Source of the DNA: Gallionellaceae bacterium
GTDB taxonomy: Bacteria > Pseudomonadota > Gammaproteobacteria > Burkholderiales > Gallionellaceae
Reading direction: 5' to 3'
Length of the DNA stretch: 45,380 nt
NCBI GenBank assembly: GCA_030834965.1
Contig: JAUQWW010000026.1
Location: 1 to 45,380 of the forward strand
Position numbers and translations under genes: made by a program
The notes under the pieces: model-generated
What the model was told of the DNA's origin: nothing
Seen by the model: the letters and a program-made list of their open reading frames with translations, nothing else
Databases searched by the model: none
Part shown: positions 14,417-25,863 of the stretch, in pieces
Position numbering within the stretch: position 1 is the first letter of the stretch
Layout of the letters: every line of letters starts with the position of its first letter

Positions 14417-15541
14417 TTAGTTACTTGGCGGCACATTTTTTTGCCAAAGGCCGTCACGAAATGCAGAAATATTTTCAACTAAATTTAATTCAACAGAAAT
14501 TTGTTTAATTAATTCAAAATCCGTCGTCTTTGAATAGCCCGCTGCTCCCACCGCCAAAAACCCAAGAGTATTTAACAATAAGGAGCGTCCCGTATTGAAT
14601 GAAGATAATTTGCTACTACACTCGTTGTAAATATTTTTAAAAGTGTGGTCCATTCCATCTGCCAAAGTACAGTCCCCACGTTGCCCAGTATGAATACTCG
14701 CCTGATAATCCCAAGCTGGCGCAACAGTGTTAATTTCATTGTTGACGCATAAAATTTCTTGTTGAGAGTTTTCTCGGGTTGGCCTACTTTCTGCAATATT
14801 AGTAAGCAACCATCTATCACTTTTTTGTTCCGTGACAACATAATATTTGCAGCTTATCACTTCGCTACTCGGAGCGACAATTAAGTCCCTATTACCAATA
14901 ATTGGCTTGCCAATTTTTATTTCATCGTCAAATGTGATGTGGCTTAAAAAGGACGTTGCCGCCTCCGCAACACCTTGTGGTTTGTGCGCAGGATCGAAAC
15001 GTTCTGAATAATTAAAGTCCACAACCATTTTTTTATCATTTGGGTGCAAGCAAGATGATCCGTAAACATCTAATACTAAATATTTTGCCGCTGAGTTTTT
15101 TTGCGCTTGATGATCTTCCGAAGTAAAATGGTATTTCACACATATTTGTTTTGTTCCTTTGTCAATTTCCTCCTCATGCAACAAGGTCTTAAAACGTACA
15201 GAGTCTGTATCTTTTTCCCGTCCCTTTTTAAGGGTTTGCAAAAAATCTTCTGGGCTCTGTGGTTCTTCGGCAAGCTGAACTAACATTGCGCTTGCGGTAT
15301 AAGTATGATCCACTTCAGCAACAGAACGCTTACCAAATAAGACCCTAAAGGGCGATTTAACTTTTACCCAGCCTTCCTCTTGGGGTGGAAGAAAAGAAAA
15401 TCCAGCCAAACTTTCCCGTTCTGAAAGATTGGTTACAGGGACCTCCTTAATATTTCCTGTGCTCGTACAACCGCCCAGCATAGACCCTAACATAATTAAC
15501 AGGTACAACAGAAACCTTCTGCCTAATATACGAGCATACAT
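14417..15541 (-). CDS. AT-rich hypothetical lipoprotein
   Basis: 374 residues. The signal MYARILGRRFLLYLLIMLGSMLGGC ends in a lipobox LGGC with the modified Cys at residue 25. The mature part is soluble, with paired Cys (CVKYHF, SSCLHPNDKK, ISCKYY, ILCVNN) and no family I recognise. Near the C-terminus there is a hydrophobic stretch (SLLLNTLGFLAVGAAGYS). Codon use and base composition are clearly more AT-rich than in the flanking genes, which suggests recent acquisition. It is flanked by the decayed KTSC copy on one side and ettA on the other. Confidence 0.78.
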   Translation of the reverse strand: MYARILGRRFLLYLLIMLGSMLGGCTSTGNIKEVPVTNLSERESLAGFSFLPPQEEGWVKVKSPFRVLFGKRSVAEVDHTYTASAMLVQLAEEPQSPEDFLQTLKKGREKDTDSVRFKTLLHEEEIDKGTKQICVKYHFTSEDHQAQKNSAAKYLVLDVYGSSCLHPNDKKMVVDFNYSERFDPAHKPQGVAEAATSFLSHITFDDEIKIGKPIIGNRDLIVAPSSEVISCKYYVVTEQKSDRWLLTNIAESRPTRENSQQEILCVNNEINTVAPAWDYQASIHTGQRGDCTLADGMDHTFKNIYNECSSKLSSFNTGRSLLLNTLGFLAVGAAGYSKTTDFELIKQISVELNLVENISAFRDGLWQKNVPPSN

Positions 15542-15615
15542 AAATGGCTCCCAAGATATGCAATTTCTAAAGTAGCCGATGGGACAAACTTAACGGCTGA
15601 CGTGCTTTACCTAAA

Positions 15616-17280
<1,665 letters not shown>

Positions 17281-17318
17281 GGCAACTCTTGGTTACGATT
17301 GAAAGGGCGTAAGCTTAA

Positions 17319-19142
<1,824 letters not shown>

Positions 19143-19249
19143 CGGCTGCAAAAGCCAATTATTCGGGGGAGCATGCCGAAGTAAAGCAGGCGCCAGCCCC
19201 TTTGCATTTTCAGATATTTTGGGGTCTTAAGATTCGGTTAATAATCGGA

Positions 19250-19331
19250 TGCGAAACTGGCACTGTCTTAGCTCCCCCTCTTTCCCCAATGCTAGGACAT
19301 TGTGCCCCTGGATTCAGGGGCATTTTTTTTT
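19250..19331 (+). ncRNA. Candidate small RNA, copy 1
   Basis: Predicted ~82-base RNA. A promoter-like GGTTAATAAT lies just upstream (-10-like AATAAT at 19240-19245; no clear -35). The RNA would start GCGAAACTGGCAC, form a 9-pair stem TGTCTTAGC/GCTAGGACA (19264-19272 with 19291-19299, one U-G pair) around an 18-base C-rich loop TCCCCCTCTTTCCCCAAT, and end in an intrinsic terminator. The matching stem in copy 2 has the same pairing with an A-U instead of the G-U. The loop complements AAGAGGGGG-like ribosome sites. Expression is not shown. Confidence 0.55.
19304..19331 (+). terminator. Intrinsic terminator of small RNA copy 1 (and pgm)
   Basis: Stem GCCCCTG, loop GATT, stem CAGGGGC, then A and a run of nine T. 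A textbook Rho-independent terminator. Confidence 0.9.
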
Positions 19332-19420
19332 GCTGTTCGCTGATACAACAACAGTGCATGCACCAACCCCTTCGCGTTTTCAGAGTTATTCCGTTCTTTA
19401 AGACTTGGTTAATAATCGCC

Positions 19421-19500
19421 TGCGAAACTGGCACCGTCTTAGCTCCCCCTCTTCCCTTAGGCTAAGACATTTGGCCCCTGGTTTCAGGGGCCTTTTTTTT
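19421..19500 (+). ncRNA. Candidate small RNA, copy 2
   Basis: Predicted ~80-base RNA homologous to copy 1. The same GGTTAATAAT element precedes it. The stem is GTCTTAGC/GCTAAGAC (19436-19443 with 19461-19468, all Watson-Crick) around the 17-base loop TCCCCCTCTTCCCTTAG, followed by its own terminator. Differences between the copies fall mainly in the spacer, the loop's 3' half and in the stem change that keeps pairing, which is what a selected RNA would show. Confidence 0.55.
19473..19500 (+). terminator. Intrinsic terminator of small RNA copy 2
   Basis: Stem GGCCCCTG, loop GTTT, stem CAGGGGCC, followed by eight T. It also isolates psd from upstream transcription. Confidence 0.9.
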
Positions 19501-19601
19501 GCTGTTCGCAAACCTGAGTCCGGCGCATCGCGATATTGCATTTCCGGCTTTACCCTGCCCGCCGTTATAATCCGGCTCTTTCTTCGTTACAGGTGTCTGC
19601 T

Positions 19602-20450
19602 GTGTCCGATCGTCTTGCTGTTTTAGCGCAATACTTGTTGCCCAAGCAGGCCCTTACCGCATTGGCCGGAAAATTCGCAAATGCCAGGGCGGGTGACCTC
19701 ACCACGCGCGTGATTCGCTGGTTCGTCGGACGCTACGGGGTCAATATGCTGGAGGCGGCCAACCCGGATATCCAAAGCTATGCCAGCTTCAATGAGTTTT
19801 TCACGCGCCCCCTGCGTGAGGGTGCGCGCCCTCTGGCTGCGGCCGATTTTGTTTGCCCGGTGGATGGCGCGATCAGTCAATTTGGGGCCATTGAGCACGA
19901 CAATATATTTCAGGCCAAAGGACACAACTATACGGCGGCCGCGCTGGTGGGCGGTGACCGCGACCTGGCCGCGCAATTTCAGGATGGCAGCTTCGCCACG
20001 CTGTATTTAAGCCCCAAGGATTACCACCGCATTCATATGCCGTGCGATGGTCGCCTGAAGCGCATGATTCATGTGCCGGGCGCATTGTTCTCGGTCAACC
20101 CGGCTACGGCGCGCGGCGTGCCGGGCCTGTTTGCCCGCAACGAGCGGGTGGTCTGCGTATTTGATTCGGAACACGGGGCGTTTGTCTTGACACTGGTGGG
20201 CGCCACCATCGTCGGCAGCATGGCCACAGTCTGGCATGGCGTGGTCAACCCGCCGCGCCGCCGGGATGTCCGCGAGTGGAATTACGACGAGGGACAGGTG
20301 GCATTGAAAAAAGGCGAGGAAATGGGGCGCTTCCTGCTCGGCTCAACGGTCGTGATGTTGTTCCCGAAAAATTGTTTGCAGTTCAATCCGGAATGGAAAC
20401 CGGCGCGCGCAATTCGGATGGGCGAGATGATGGGCATGCGCAAGAATTAG
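19602..20450 (+). CDS. psd: Phosphatidylserine decarboxylase proenzyme
   Basis: 282 residues from GTG 19602 (VSDRLAVLAQYLLPKQAL, the conserved N-terminus of the family); the open frame upstream to 19536 is not conserved. It converts phosphatidylserine to phosphatidylethanolamine at the inner membrane. The self-cleavage site LGST lies near residue 250 (GRFLLGSTVVMLFP), whose Ser becomes the pyruvoyl group. The SPKDYHRIHMPCDG and VNPATARGVPGLFARNER motifs are intact. Its product is the substrate expected for the PmtA-like methyltransferase at 31960-32625. Confidence 0.95.
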   Translation: MSDRLAVLAQYLLPKQALTALAGKFANARAGDLTTRVIRWFVGRYGVNMLEAANPDIQSYASFNEFFTRPLREGARPLAAADFVCPVDGAISQFGAIEHDNIFQAKGHNYTAAALVGGDRDLAAQFQDGSFATLYLSPKDYHRIHMPCDGRLKRMIHVPGALFSVNPATARGVPGLFARNERVVCVFDSEHGAFVLTLVGATIVGSMATVWHGVVNPPRRRDVREWNYDEGQVALKKGEEMGRFLLGSTVVMLFPKNCLQFNPEWKPARAIRMGEMMGMRKN

Positions 20451-20468
20451 CCCTGAAAATCTCAGTTG

Positions 20469-20579
20469 ACCGCAGAGAACACAGAGAAAAGCCAACGGGT
20501 TGCCGAATTCCGGCACCTCTCCCAACAGGTGTAAAGAAAAGAGCATTAGGTGCCGCGCGTTCTCTGTGAACTCTGTGGC
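20469..20579. repeat. Inverted-repeat element after psd
   Basis: The left arm ACCGCAGAGAACACAGAGAA (20469-20488) pairs with the right arm TTCTCTGTGAACTCTGTGGC (20560-20579), about 16 of 20 positions, around ~70 bases. Such CGCAGAG.ACACAGAG arms occur as dispersed intergenic elements in many proteobacteria. It contains no gene. Confidence 0.65.
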
Positions 20580-20637
20580 TTGAATTACGGTTTTGAGGTT
20601 GACTCGAAACTCGCGCAGCGAGCATCACTCTTCTCCG

Positions 20638-21099
20638 CTACAAAACCTTGTCTCCAACGCGCGCGTCGGCGTACCAAGCGTTCCACGCCGCCGCCCCCAG
20701 CCCGCTGCTCCATGGCGCGATATCGGGTGCACTGAGCGGCACATATGGCCCGCGCTTCACCTCGAAGATTATCCCGCCCGGATCCAGCGACAGCACGGCA
20801 TGCCAGGTATTGGCCGGCAATTCCAGCACCGCGCATTCCGTTCCCAGCACGGTGCGCTCCAGCACCATGCCTGCATCGTCGAAAACCAGCACCACGAAAC
20901 GCCCGCGCAATGGCAGCAGCACTTCCCATGTCTGCGGATGACGATGCGGCAATACCAGCGTTCCCGGTTCCATGGCGATCGCCAGGCGCTGCACGGGATT
21001 GCTCAATTCCTCATGCAGGTTATGGTTGGCGCGCAGGCGCGGGGAGTGTTGCGCCTGCTGGCAGAGCGCATCAAGCATCGATTCGGTCAATTTTTTCAA
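20638..21099 (-). CDS. WbuC-family cupin metalloprotein
   Basis: 153 residues from TTG 21099, chosen because GGAG lies 7 bases upstream and the start KKLTESMLDALCQQA aligns with the usual WbuC N-terminus; a TTG at 21126 has no ribosome site. The cupin core shows the metal-binding pattern HRHPQTWEVLLPLRGRFVVLVFD and ELPANTWHAVLSLDPG. WbuC proteins are named from O-antigen clusters but their reaction is unknown; here there are no sugar-biosynthesis genes around. The C-terminus ends GDKVL. Confidence 0.82.
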   Translation of the reverse strand: MKKLTESMLDALCQQAQHSPRLRANHNLHEELSNPVQRLAIAMEPGTLVLPHRHPQTWEVLLPLRGRFVVLVFDDAGMVLERTVLGTECAVLELPANTWHAVLSLDPGGIIFEVKRGPYVPLSAPDIAPWSSGLGAAAWNAWYADARVGDKVL

Positions 21100-21259
21100 G
21101 GCAGAACTCCGAGGGTAATCTGGCAAATATTATCCGGTTGCGTCATGCACCATGCGAAACTGTTATCATGAATTTAGAGCGCGAACTGAAGAATACCTGA
21201 ATTGGCGCCTGTGATGAATTCGTCCTTGTGATTTGAAAAGTTTGAAGAGGCCCAACGCC

Positions 21260-22315
21260 GTGGAAAAAAAAAGGTTCGAGCATTACGCACAGCTTGTCGC
21301 CATCGCCATTCTGGTGGTGGGCTGCTTTCTGGTGCTGAAGCCGTTCCTGACAGCAATATTGTTTGCGGCCGTGCTATGCATCTCGAGCTGGTCCGTATAT
21401 CTGTGGCTGCTGCGCAAGCTGAAGGGCCGGCAGACTCTGTCCGCGCTTACGATGACGCTGTCTTTGGTTCTGGTAATCATCTTGCCGCTGGCATTCGTGG
21501 CAGAAAACCTTGCCGGCAACGTCACCTCCGTTTACAACGAAATCAAGCAAACCGTGGAGGCAGGGCATCTGGCCCCTCCTGCCTGGCTGACCAGCCTGCC
21601 GCTTGTAGGTGAATCCATCAATGAATACTGGCGCCATACTGTCTCCAGCCGCGATGAGATGCTTGCATTGGCACAGCGACTACTGGAACCTGCCAAGAAC
21701 TTCCTGCTTGCGGGCGGGATATTGCTGGGTCAGGGAGTCCTGGAAATGAGCTTGGCGGCCTTCATTAGTTTCTTTTTCTACCGCGACGGCGAGGCACTGA
21801 TGCGTTCGATCGGAGTCGGGATGGGTAGGGTGGTCGGCACACAGGCTGCAAGTGTGCTCGTCACTATTAATAATACCGTGCGCAGCGTCATGTTCGGGTT
21901 GGTGGGAACCGCTCTGGCGCAAGGTTTTGTGGCCACCATCGGCTTCCTTCTTGCTGGCGTGCCGGCACCCTTGCTGCTCGGTCTTGCCACATTCCTGCTG
22001 TCGCTGATTCCTGTTGGCCCGCCTCTGATATGGGGTAGCGCGGCTTTCTGGCTGTTCTATCAGGGTTCCGCAGGATGGGGGGTTTTCATGCTGTTGTGGG
22101 GGTTTTTTCTGATCAGCGGCGTGGACAATGTGGTCAAGCCCCTGCTGATCAGCCGAGGAAGCAGCCTGCCGTTTTTGCTAGTGTTGCTCGGTGTGATGGG
22201 AGGAGTACTCGCCTTCGGCTTCGTCGGTATTTTTATCGGGCCGACACTGCTGGCTGTGGGATTCAGTCTGGCGCAAAAGTGGACAGCTCAAAAGCAAGAT
22301 TCGAATGCAATGTGA
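21260..22315 (+). CDS. AI-2E family transporter (PerM/YdiK type) membrane protein
   Basis: 351 residues from GTG 21260, preceded by GAAGAGG; a TTG at 21233 would add nine residues. About eight hydrophobic segments are visible: two near the N-terminus (QLVAIAILVVGCFLVLKPF, FAAVLCISSW), one at TLSLVLVIILPLAFV, then a soluble stretch (residues ~85-150) and a C-terminal bundle with the family motifs SLIPVGPPLIWG and GVDNVVKPLLISRGSSLPFL, and ending GIFIGPTLLAVGFSL. Family members export small molecules or act as Na+/H+ exchangers; the substrate here is unknown. Confidence 0.9.
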   Translation: MEKKRFEHYAQLVAIAILVVGCFLVLKPFLTAILFAAVLCISSWSVYLWLLRKLKGRQTLSALTMTLSLVLVIILPLAFVAENLAGNVTSVYNEIKQTVEAGHLAPPAWLTSLPLVGESINEYWRHTVSSRDEMLALAQRLLEPAKNFLLAGGILLGQGVLEMSLAAFISFFFYRDGEALMRSIGVGMGRVVGTQAASVLVTINNTVRSVMFGLVGTALAQGFVATIGFLLAGVPAPLLLGLATFLLSLIPVGPPLIWGSAAFWLFYQGSAGWGVFMLLWGFFLISGVDNVVKPLLISRGSSLPFLLVLLGVMGGVLAFGFVGIFIGPTLLAVGFSLAQKWTAQKQDSNAM

Positions 22316-22425
22316 TTGCCATCAAGCGATTTGGCAATTCAAGTCGTTTCACGATTAGCCCGCACCGGGCATATTGAAGGACCTGTCTCTACCAACCAGC
22401 TACCGATTTAGGATGAATACGCGGC

Positions 22426-24153
22426 TCAGCGTTTGCGCGACAGTTCGGGCATCAGGCTCAACTTCCCGTCCTTCGCGCGCAAGAATATTATGCCCGGGAT
22501 AACGTTCCCACCTAGCTGGTCGTACAAAGCGACCAGTTGATTCTCCAGTCCGCCAATTGCCTGGCGCAATGCCGGATTGGTACATTGAATCATTTCATCT
22601 GTATCGGAAAAACTGCACTCACCATTCAACGACGGCAATTTAGTAGCCGCGAGTGCTGCCTCGATCTGCACCTGCAGCGAGATACGCCTCTGCTCTGCTA
22701 GGGCGGCGTTACGCTGGGCGGCTTCGGCGGCCTGTCGTGCCGCTTCGGCGGCCTGCGCACGCGCTCTGGGATCATTTGCCAGTCTGGCTTTCTCCTCTGC
22801 CAGCGCGCGCGCCCTGGCTTCTGCCTCCTGCCTGGCTCTCGCCTCCGCCTCGGCGCGTGCTTTGGCCTTGGCTTCCGCCTCTGCCTTTGCCTTGGCTGCT
22901 GCCTCTGCCCTCGCCTTGGCTTCCGCTTCAGCCTTGGCCTTGGCTTCCGCCTCTGCCTTCGCTTTGGCTGCTGCCTCTGCCCTCGCCCTGGCTTCTGCTT
23001 CTGCCCTCGCCTTGGCTTCCGCTTCTGCCTTCGCCTTGGCTTCCGCCTCTGCCCTTGCCTTGGCCTCAGCTTCTGCCTTCGCCTTGGCTTCAGCTTCTGC
23101 CTTTGCCTTGGCTTCCGACTCTGACTTTGCCTTGGCTGCTGCCTCTGCCTTCGCCCTGGCTTCAGCTTCCGCCTTAGCCTTGGCTTCCGCCTCAGCCCTC
23201 GCCCTAACTGCCGCCTCAGCCCTCGCCTTGGCTTCCGCATCAGCCTTTGCCTTGGCTTCAGCTTCCGCCTTCCCTTTGGCTTCTGCTTCATGTTTGGCTC
23301 TCGCCTCTGACTCGGCTTGTGCCCTGGCTTTGGCTTCCGCTTCCTGTTTGGCTTTTGCTCTTGCGTCAGCTTCCTGCCTGGCTTTTGCCTCTGCCTCGGC
23401 ATGTGCCCTGGCTCTGGCATCCGCTTCCTGTTTGGCTTTCGCTTCTGCCTCTGCGCGAGCCTTGGCTTCCGAGTCTGCCTTCGCTTTTGCCTTGGCCTCA
23501 GCTTCCTGCCTGGCTTTCGCCTCTGCCTCGGCGCGGACCTTTGCTTCTGCTTCTGCCTTGGCTTTCGCCCTGGCTTCCGCTTCCTGTCTGGTTTTCGCCT
23601 CAGCCTCGGCACGCGCTTTGGCTCTGGCTTTGGCTTCCGCTTCCACCTGTGCCCTGACTGCCTCAAATTCCGCAAGTACTTTTGCCTCTGCTTCCTGTCT
23701 GGCTTTTGCCTCTGCCTCGGCGCGTGCCTTGGCTTTGGCTGCCGCTTCCTGTCTTGCTCGCACGTCTGCTTCCGCGCGCGCTTTGGCCTCGGCCTCCGCC
23801 TTCGCCTTGGCTGCTGCGGCTTCAAACTCTGCCTTGGTGCGTTCGATTATGGCGGCCTGCTTGGTTTCCTGCTGTTGCAGGTGTTCCGACATCTGCATGT
23901 CGTGCGTTGGCTTGACTGGCTTTTGGACAGGCGTTAGTTCTTTTACTTCTTCAGGCTCAGGGGGAACAGGCTCGGGTTCGGTGAGGCGCACCTCGATGCG
24001 TGACACGTCCGGCTGTCGCACTTGAATTTTGATCATCGGAAGCGTCAAAACAAGCGCATGTGCCAGCAGTGAGACGGCAAGCCAGACTACTAGTCGTTTT
24101 TCGTCAGGCGTTCTCACATTAGTACTAGGCGGGCTCAACTCTGAGAAAGGCAA
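22426..24153 (-). CDS. TolA-like membrane-anchored protein with very long Ala/Glu/Lys/Arg helix
   Basis: 575 residues. An N-terminal cytoplasmic stretch and one membrane segment (LVVWLAVSLLAHALVLTLPMI, residues ~22-42) are followed by a Pro/Glu-rich linker (EPEPVPPEPEEV) and then ~370 residues of degenerate eight-residue units of the type AEAEAKAK/AEAEAKAR, some with Q (KARQEAEA), predicting a single long helix across the periplasm. The C-terminal ~90 residues (SLNGECSFSDTDEMIQCTNPALRQAIGGLENQLVAL) form a small domain with two Cys that does not look like the TolA-III domain. No tolQ, tolR or tolB genes are adjacent. Confidence 0.8.
   Translation of the reverse strand: MPFSELSPPSTNVRTPDEKRLVVWLAVSLLAHALVLTLPMIKIQVRQPDVSRIEVRLTEPEPVPPEPEEVKELTPVQKPVKPTHDMQMSEHLQQQETKQAAIIERTKAEFEAAAAKAKAEAEAKARAEADVRARQEAAAKAKARAEAEAKARQEAEAKVLAEFEAVRAQVEAEAKARAKARAEAEAKTRQEAEARAKAKAEAEAKVRAEAEAKARQEAEAKAKAKADSEAKARAEAEAKAKQEADARARAHAEAEAKARQEADARAKAKQEAEAKARAQAESEARAKHEAEAKGKAEAEAKAKADAEAKARAEAAVRARAEAEAKAKAEAEARAKAEAAAKAKSESEAKAKAEAEAKAKAEAEAKARAEAEAKAKAEAEAKARAEAEARARAEAAAKAKAEAEAKAKAEAEAKARAEAAAKAKAEAEAKAKARAEAEARARQEAEARARALAEEKARLANDPRARAQAAEAARQAAEAAQRNAALAEQRRISLQVQIEAALAATKLPSLNGECSFSDTDEMIQCTNPALRQAIGGLENQLVALYDQLGGNVIPGIIFLRAKDGKLSLMPELSRKR
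22790..23830 (-). repeat. Degenerate 24-base tandem repeat coding the helical domain
   Basis: About 40 imperfect units coding AEAEAKA(K/R)-type octapeptides. The bias also opens both other strands for hundreds of codons, producing spurious antisense frames. Unit number is likely to vary between strains. Confidence 0.8.
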
Positions 24154-24251
24154 CTCTTGTAAGTAAATTTAGATGGCGAGCGGCGTTAATACCGGAGCCA
24201 CATAAACAACCAAGTAAAAGGGGCTACATTTCTGCAACCCCCTTGAGAATA

Positions 24252-24328
24252 TGGCGCGCCCGAAGAGATTCGAACTCCTGACCCCTTGGTTCGTAGCCAA
24301 GTACTCTATCCAGCTGAGCTACGGGCGC
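24252..24328 (-). tRNA. tRNA-Arg (anticodon ACG)
   Basis: 77 bases including an encoded CCA. Acceptor stem GCGCCCG pairs with CGGGCGC, D-arm AGCTCAGCTGGATAGAG, anticodon arm CTTGG-CTACGAA-CCAAG and T-arm with GTTCGAATC. The ACG anticodon is normally edited to ICG. Confidence 0.95.
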
Positions 24329-24358
24329 TAAAAACTTTTTTTACTACCATTAATACCT

Positions 24359-24451
24359 TGGCGGAGAGAGAGGGATTCGAACCCTCGATCCAGGTTTTGC
24401 CCGGATGCACCCTTAGCAGGGGTGTGCCTTCGACCACTCGGCCATCTCTCC
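24359..24451 (-). tRNA. tRNA-Ser (anticodon GCU)
   Basis: 93 bases with encoded CCA and the long variable arm of serine tRNAs. Acceptor stem GGAGAGA, anticodon loop CTGCTAA, T-arm GGTTCGAATCC. It decodes AGC and AGU and is probably co-transcribed with the tRNA-Arg 30 bases downstream. Confidence 0.95.
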
Positions 24452-24463
24452 AAAAGGCCGCGC

Positions 24464-24492
24464 AGATTACCGTAATCCCTGCCAAAGGTCAA
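24464..24492 (-). promoter_or_regulatory. Candidate promoter of the tRNA-Ser/tRNA-Arg pair
   Basis: On the minus strand: -35 TTGACC (24492-24487), a 17-base spacer and a weaker -10 TAATCT (24469-24464), followed by the GC-rich discriminator GCGCGGCC typical of stringently controlled stable RNA promoters. The start would be near the tRNA 5' end. Confidence 0.5.
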
Positions 24493-24496
24493 ACGT

Positions 24497-25729
24497 TTAT
24501 ACGGCTTCCTGATCCAGATCGAATGCCTTGTGCAGCACGCGCACAGCCAGTTCCAGGTATTTCTCATCGATAACGACTGAGATTTTGATTTCCGAGGTGG
24601 AAATCATCTGGATGTTGATGCCTTCTTCCGCCAGGGTGCGGAACATTTTGCTGGCGATGCCCACATGCGAGCGCATGCCGACGCCGACTACCGACACCTT
24701 TGCCGTCTTGTCGTCACCAATGACTTCGCGTGCGCCGATGTGTTTCTGCACCTGATTTTTCAGGATGTCCATCGCCTTGGCGAACTCATTGCGATGCACG
24801 GTGAACGAGAAGTCGGTGGAGCCGTCCACGCCGACGTTCTGGATGATCATGTCCACATCGACATTGGCGTCACTCACCGGCCCCAGAATCTGGTACGCAA
24901 TACCCGGCCTGTCCGGCACACCGCGCACGGTGATCTTCGCTTCATCGCGGTTGAAGGCTATGCCTGAAATAATCGCCTGTTCCATTTTGTTGTCTTCCTC
25001 AAAAGTAATCAGCGTGCCCTCGCCCTCCTCCTCGAAGCTGGACAGCACACGCAACTTGACCTTGTATTTCCCGGCAAACTCGACCGAACGGATTTGCAGC
25101 ACCTTGGAGCCGAGGCTGGCCATTTCCAGCATTTCCTCGAAGGTGATGCTCTTCAGCCGGCGCGCTTCCGGCACCAGGCGCGGATCGGTCGTGTAGACGC
25201 CATCCACATCGGTATAAATCTGGCATTCGTCGGCACGCAGCGCAGCGGCGATGGCCACCCCCGTGGTATCGGAGCCGCCGCGCCCCAGGGTGGTGATGTT
25301 GCCATCCTCGTCCATGCCTTGGAATCCGGCCACCACGACCACGTAGCCGTTGGCCAGGTCGGTGCGGATGTTCTCTTCATCTATGCTGAGGATGCGTGCC
25401 TTGTTGAAGGCGCTATCGGTGAGAATCTTGACTTGCGCGCCGGTGTAGCTCTTGGCTTTCATGCCTGCCGCCATCAGCGCCATGGACACCAGGCCGATGG
25501 TGACCTGCTCACCTGTAGATACCACCACATCCAACTCGCGCGGATCAGGCTGTTCCAGTATTTCCTTGGCCAGCCCGATAAGGCGATTGGTTTCACCGCT
25601 CATCGCAGAAACCACGACCACCACCTGATGACCTTGCGCCTTGTATTTCGCCACGCGGCGCGCCACGCCCTTGATGCGCTCCGTGCTGCCGACGGAAGTG
25701 CCGCCATACTTCTGAACGATCAATGCCAC
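24497..25729 (-). CDS. lysC: Aspartate kinase
   Basis: 410 residues. It phosphorylates aspartate, the first step to Lys, Met and Thr. Catalytic domain residues ~1-245 with VQKYGGTSVGS, the GRGGSDTTGVAIAAAL motif and DVDGVYTTDPRLV; two ACT domains follow (~265-405) with MIIQNVGVDGSTDFSFTV and the second repeat VSVVGVGMRSHVGIASKMF, which form the allosteric lysine/threonine site. An ATG at MEQAIISGIAF, preceded by GAGGAAG, could allow separate production of the regulatory part, as in the alpha2beta2 enzymes of Bacillus and Corynebacterium. It is upstream of the tRNA pair. Confidence 0.95.
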   Translation of the reverse strand: MALIVQKYGGTSVGSTERIKGVARRVAKYKAQGHQVVVVVSAMSGETNRLIGLAKEILEQPDPRELDVVVSTGEQVTIGLVSMALMAAGMKAKSYTGAQVKILTDSAFNKARILSIDEENIRTDLANGYVVVVAGFQGMDEDGNITTLGRGGSDTTGVAIAAALRADECQIYTDVDGVYTTDPRLVPEARRLKSITFEEMLEMASLGSKVLQIRSVEFAGKYKVKLRVLSSFEEEGEGTLITFEEDNKMEQAIISGIAFNRDEAKITVRGVPDRPGIAYQILGPVSDANVDVDMIIQNVGVDGSTDFSFTVHRNEFAKAMDILKNQVQKHIGAREVIGDDKTAKVSVVGVGMRSHVGIASKMFRTLAEEGINIQMISTSEIKISVVIDEKYLELAVRVLHKAFDLDQEAV

Positions 25730-25863
25730 GATATTCCTATACCCGGATTAAAAACGGGGTGGATTCTAACCTAAAACGGGTATGTAACCCAAGCTCCGCA
25801 TGCATTCAGCAAGGCATGGGGTCCGGTGCGTTATTGCTTCGGTACTTGAGCTTCGCTGAAGAA

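Larger units (their letters stand above)
19207..19509 (+). repeat. Tandem direct repeat of a ~134-base unit (period ~170)
   Basis: Two copies, 19207-19340 and 19377-19509, separated by ~36 unrelated bases. The strongest matches are GGTTAATAATCG, TGCGAAACTGGCAC, GTCTTAGCTCCCCCTCTT and the terminal hairpin plus TGCTGTTCGC. The 459-base stretch between pgm and psd holds no convincing protein gene; the duplicated unit fills most of it. Confidence 0.85.

Noticed and set aside
22790-23830. Repeat array as a possible CRISPR
   Set aside because: Units are contiguous 24-base coding repeats without spacers and encode an alpha-helix in one frame.
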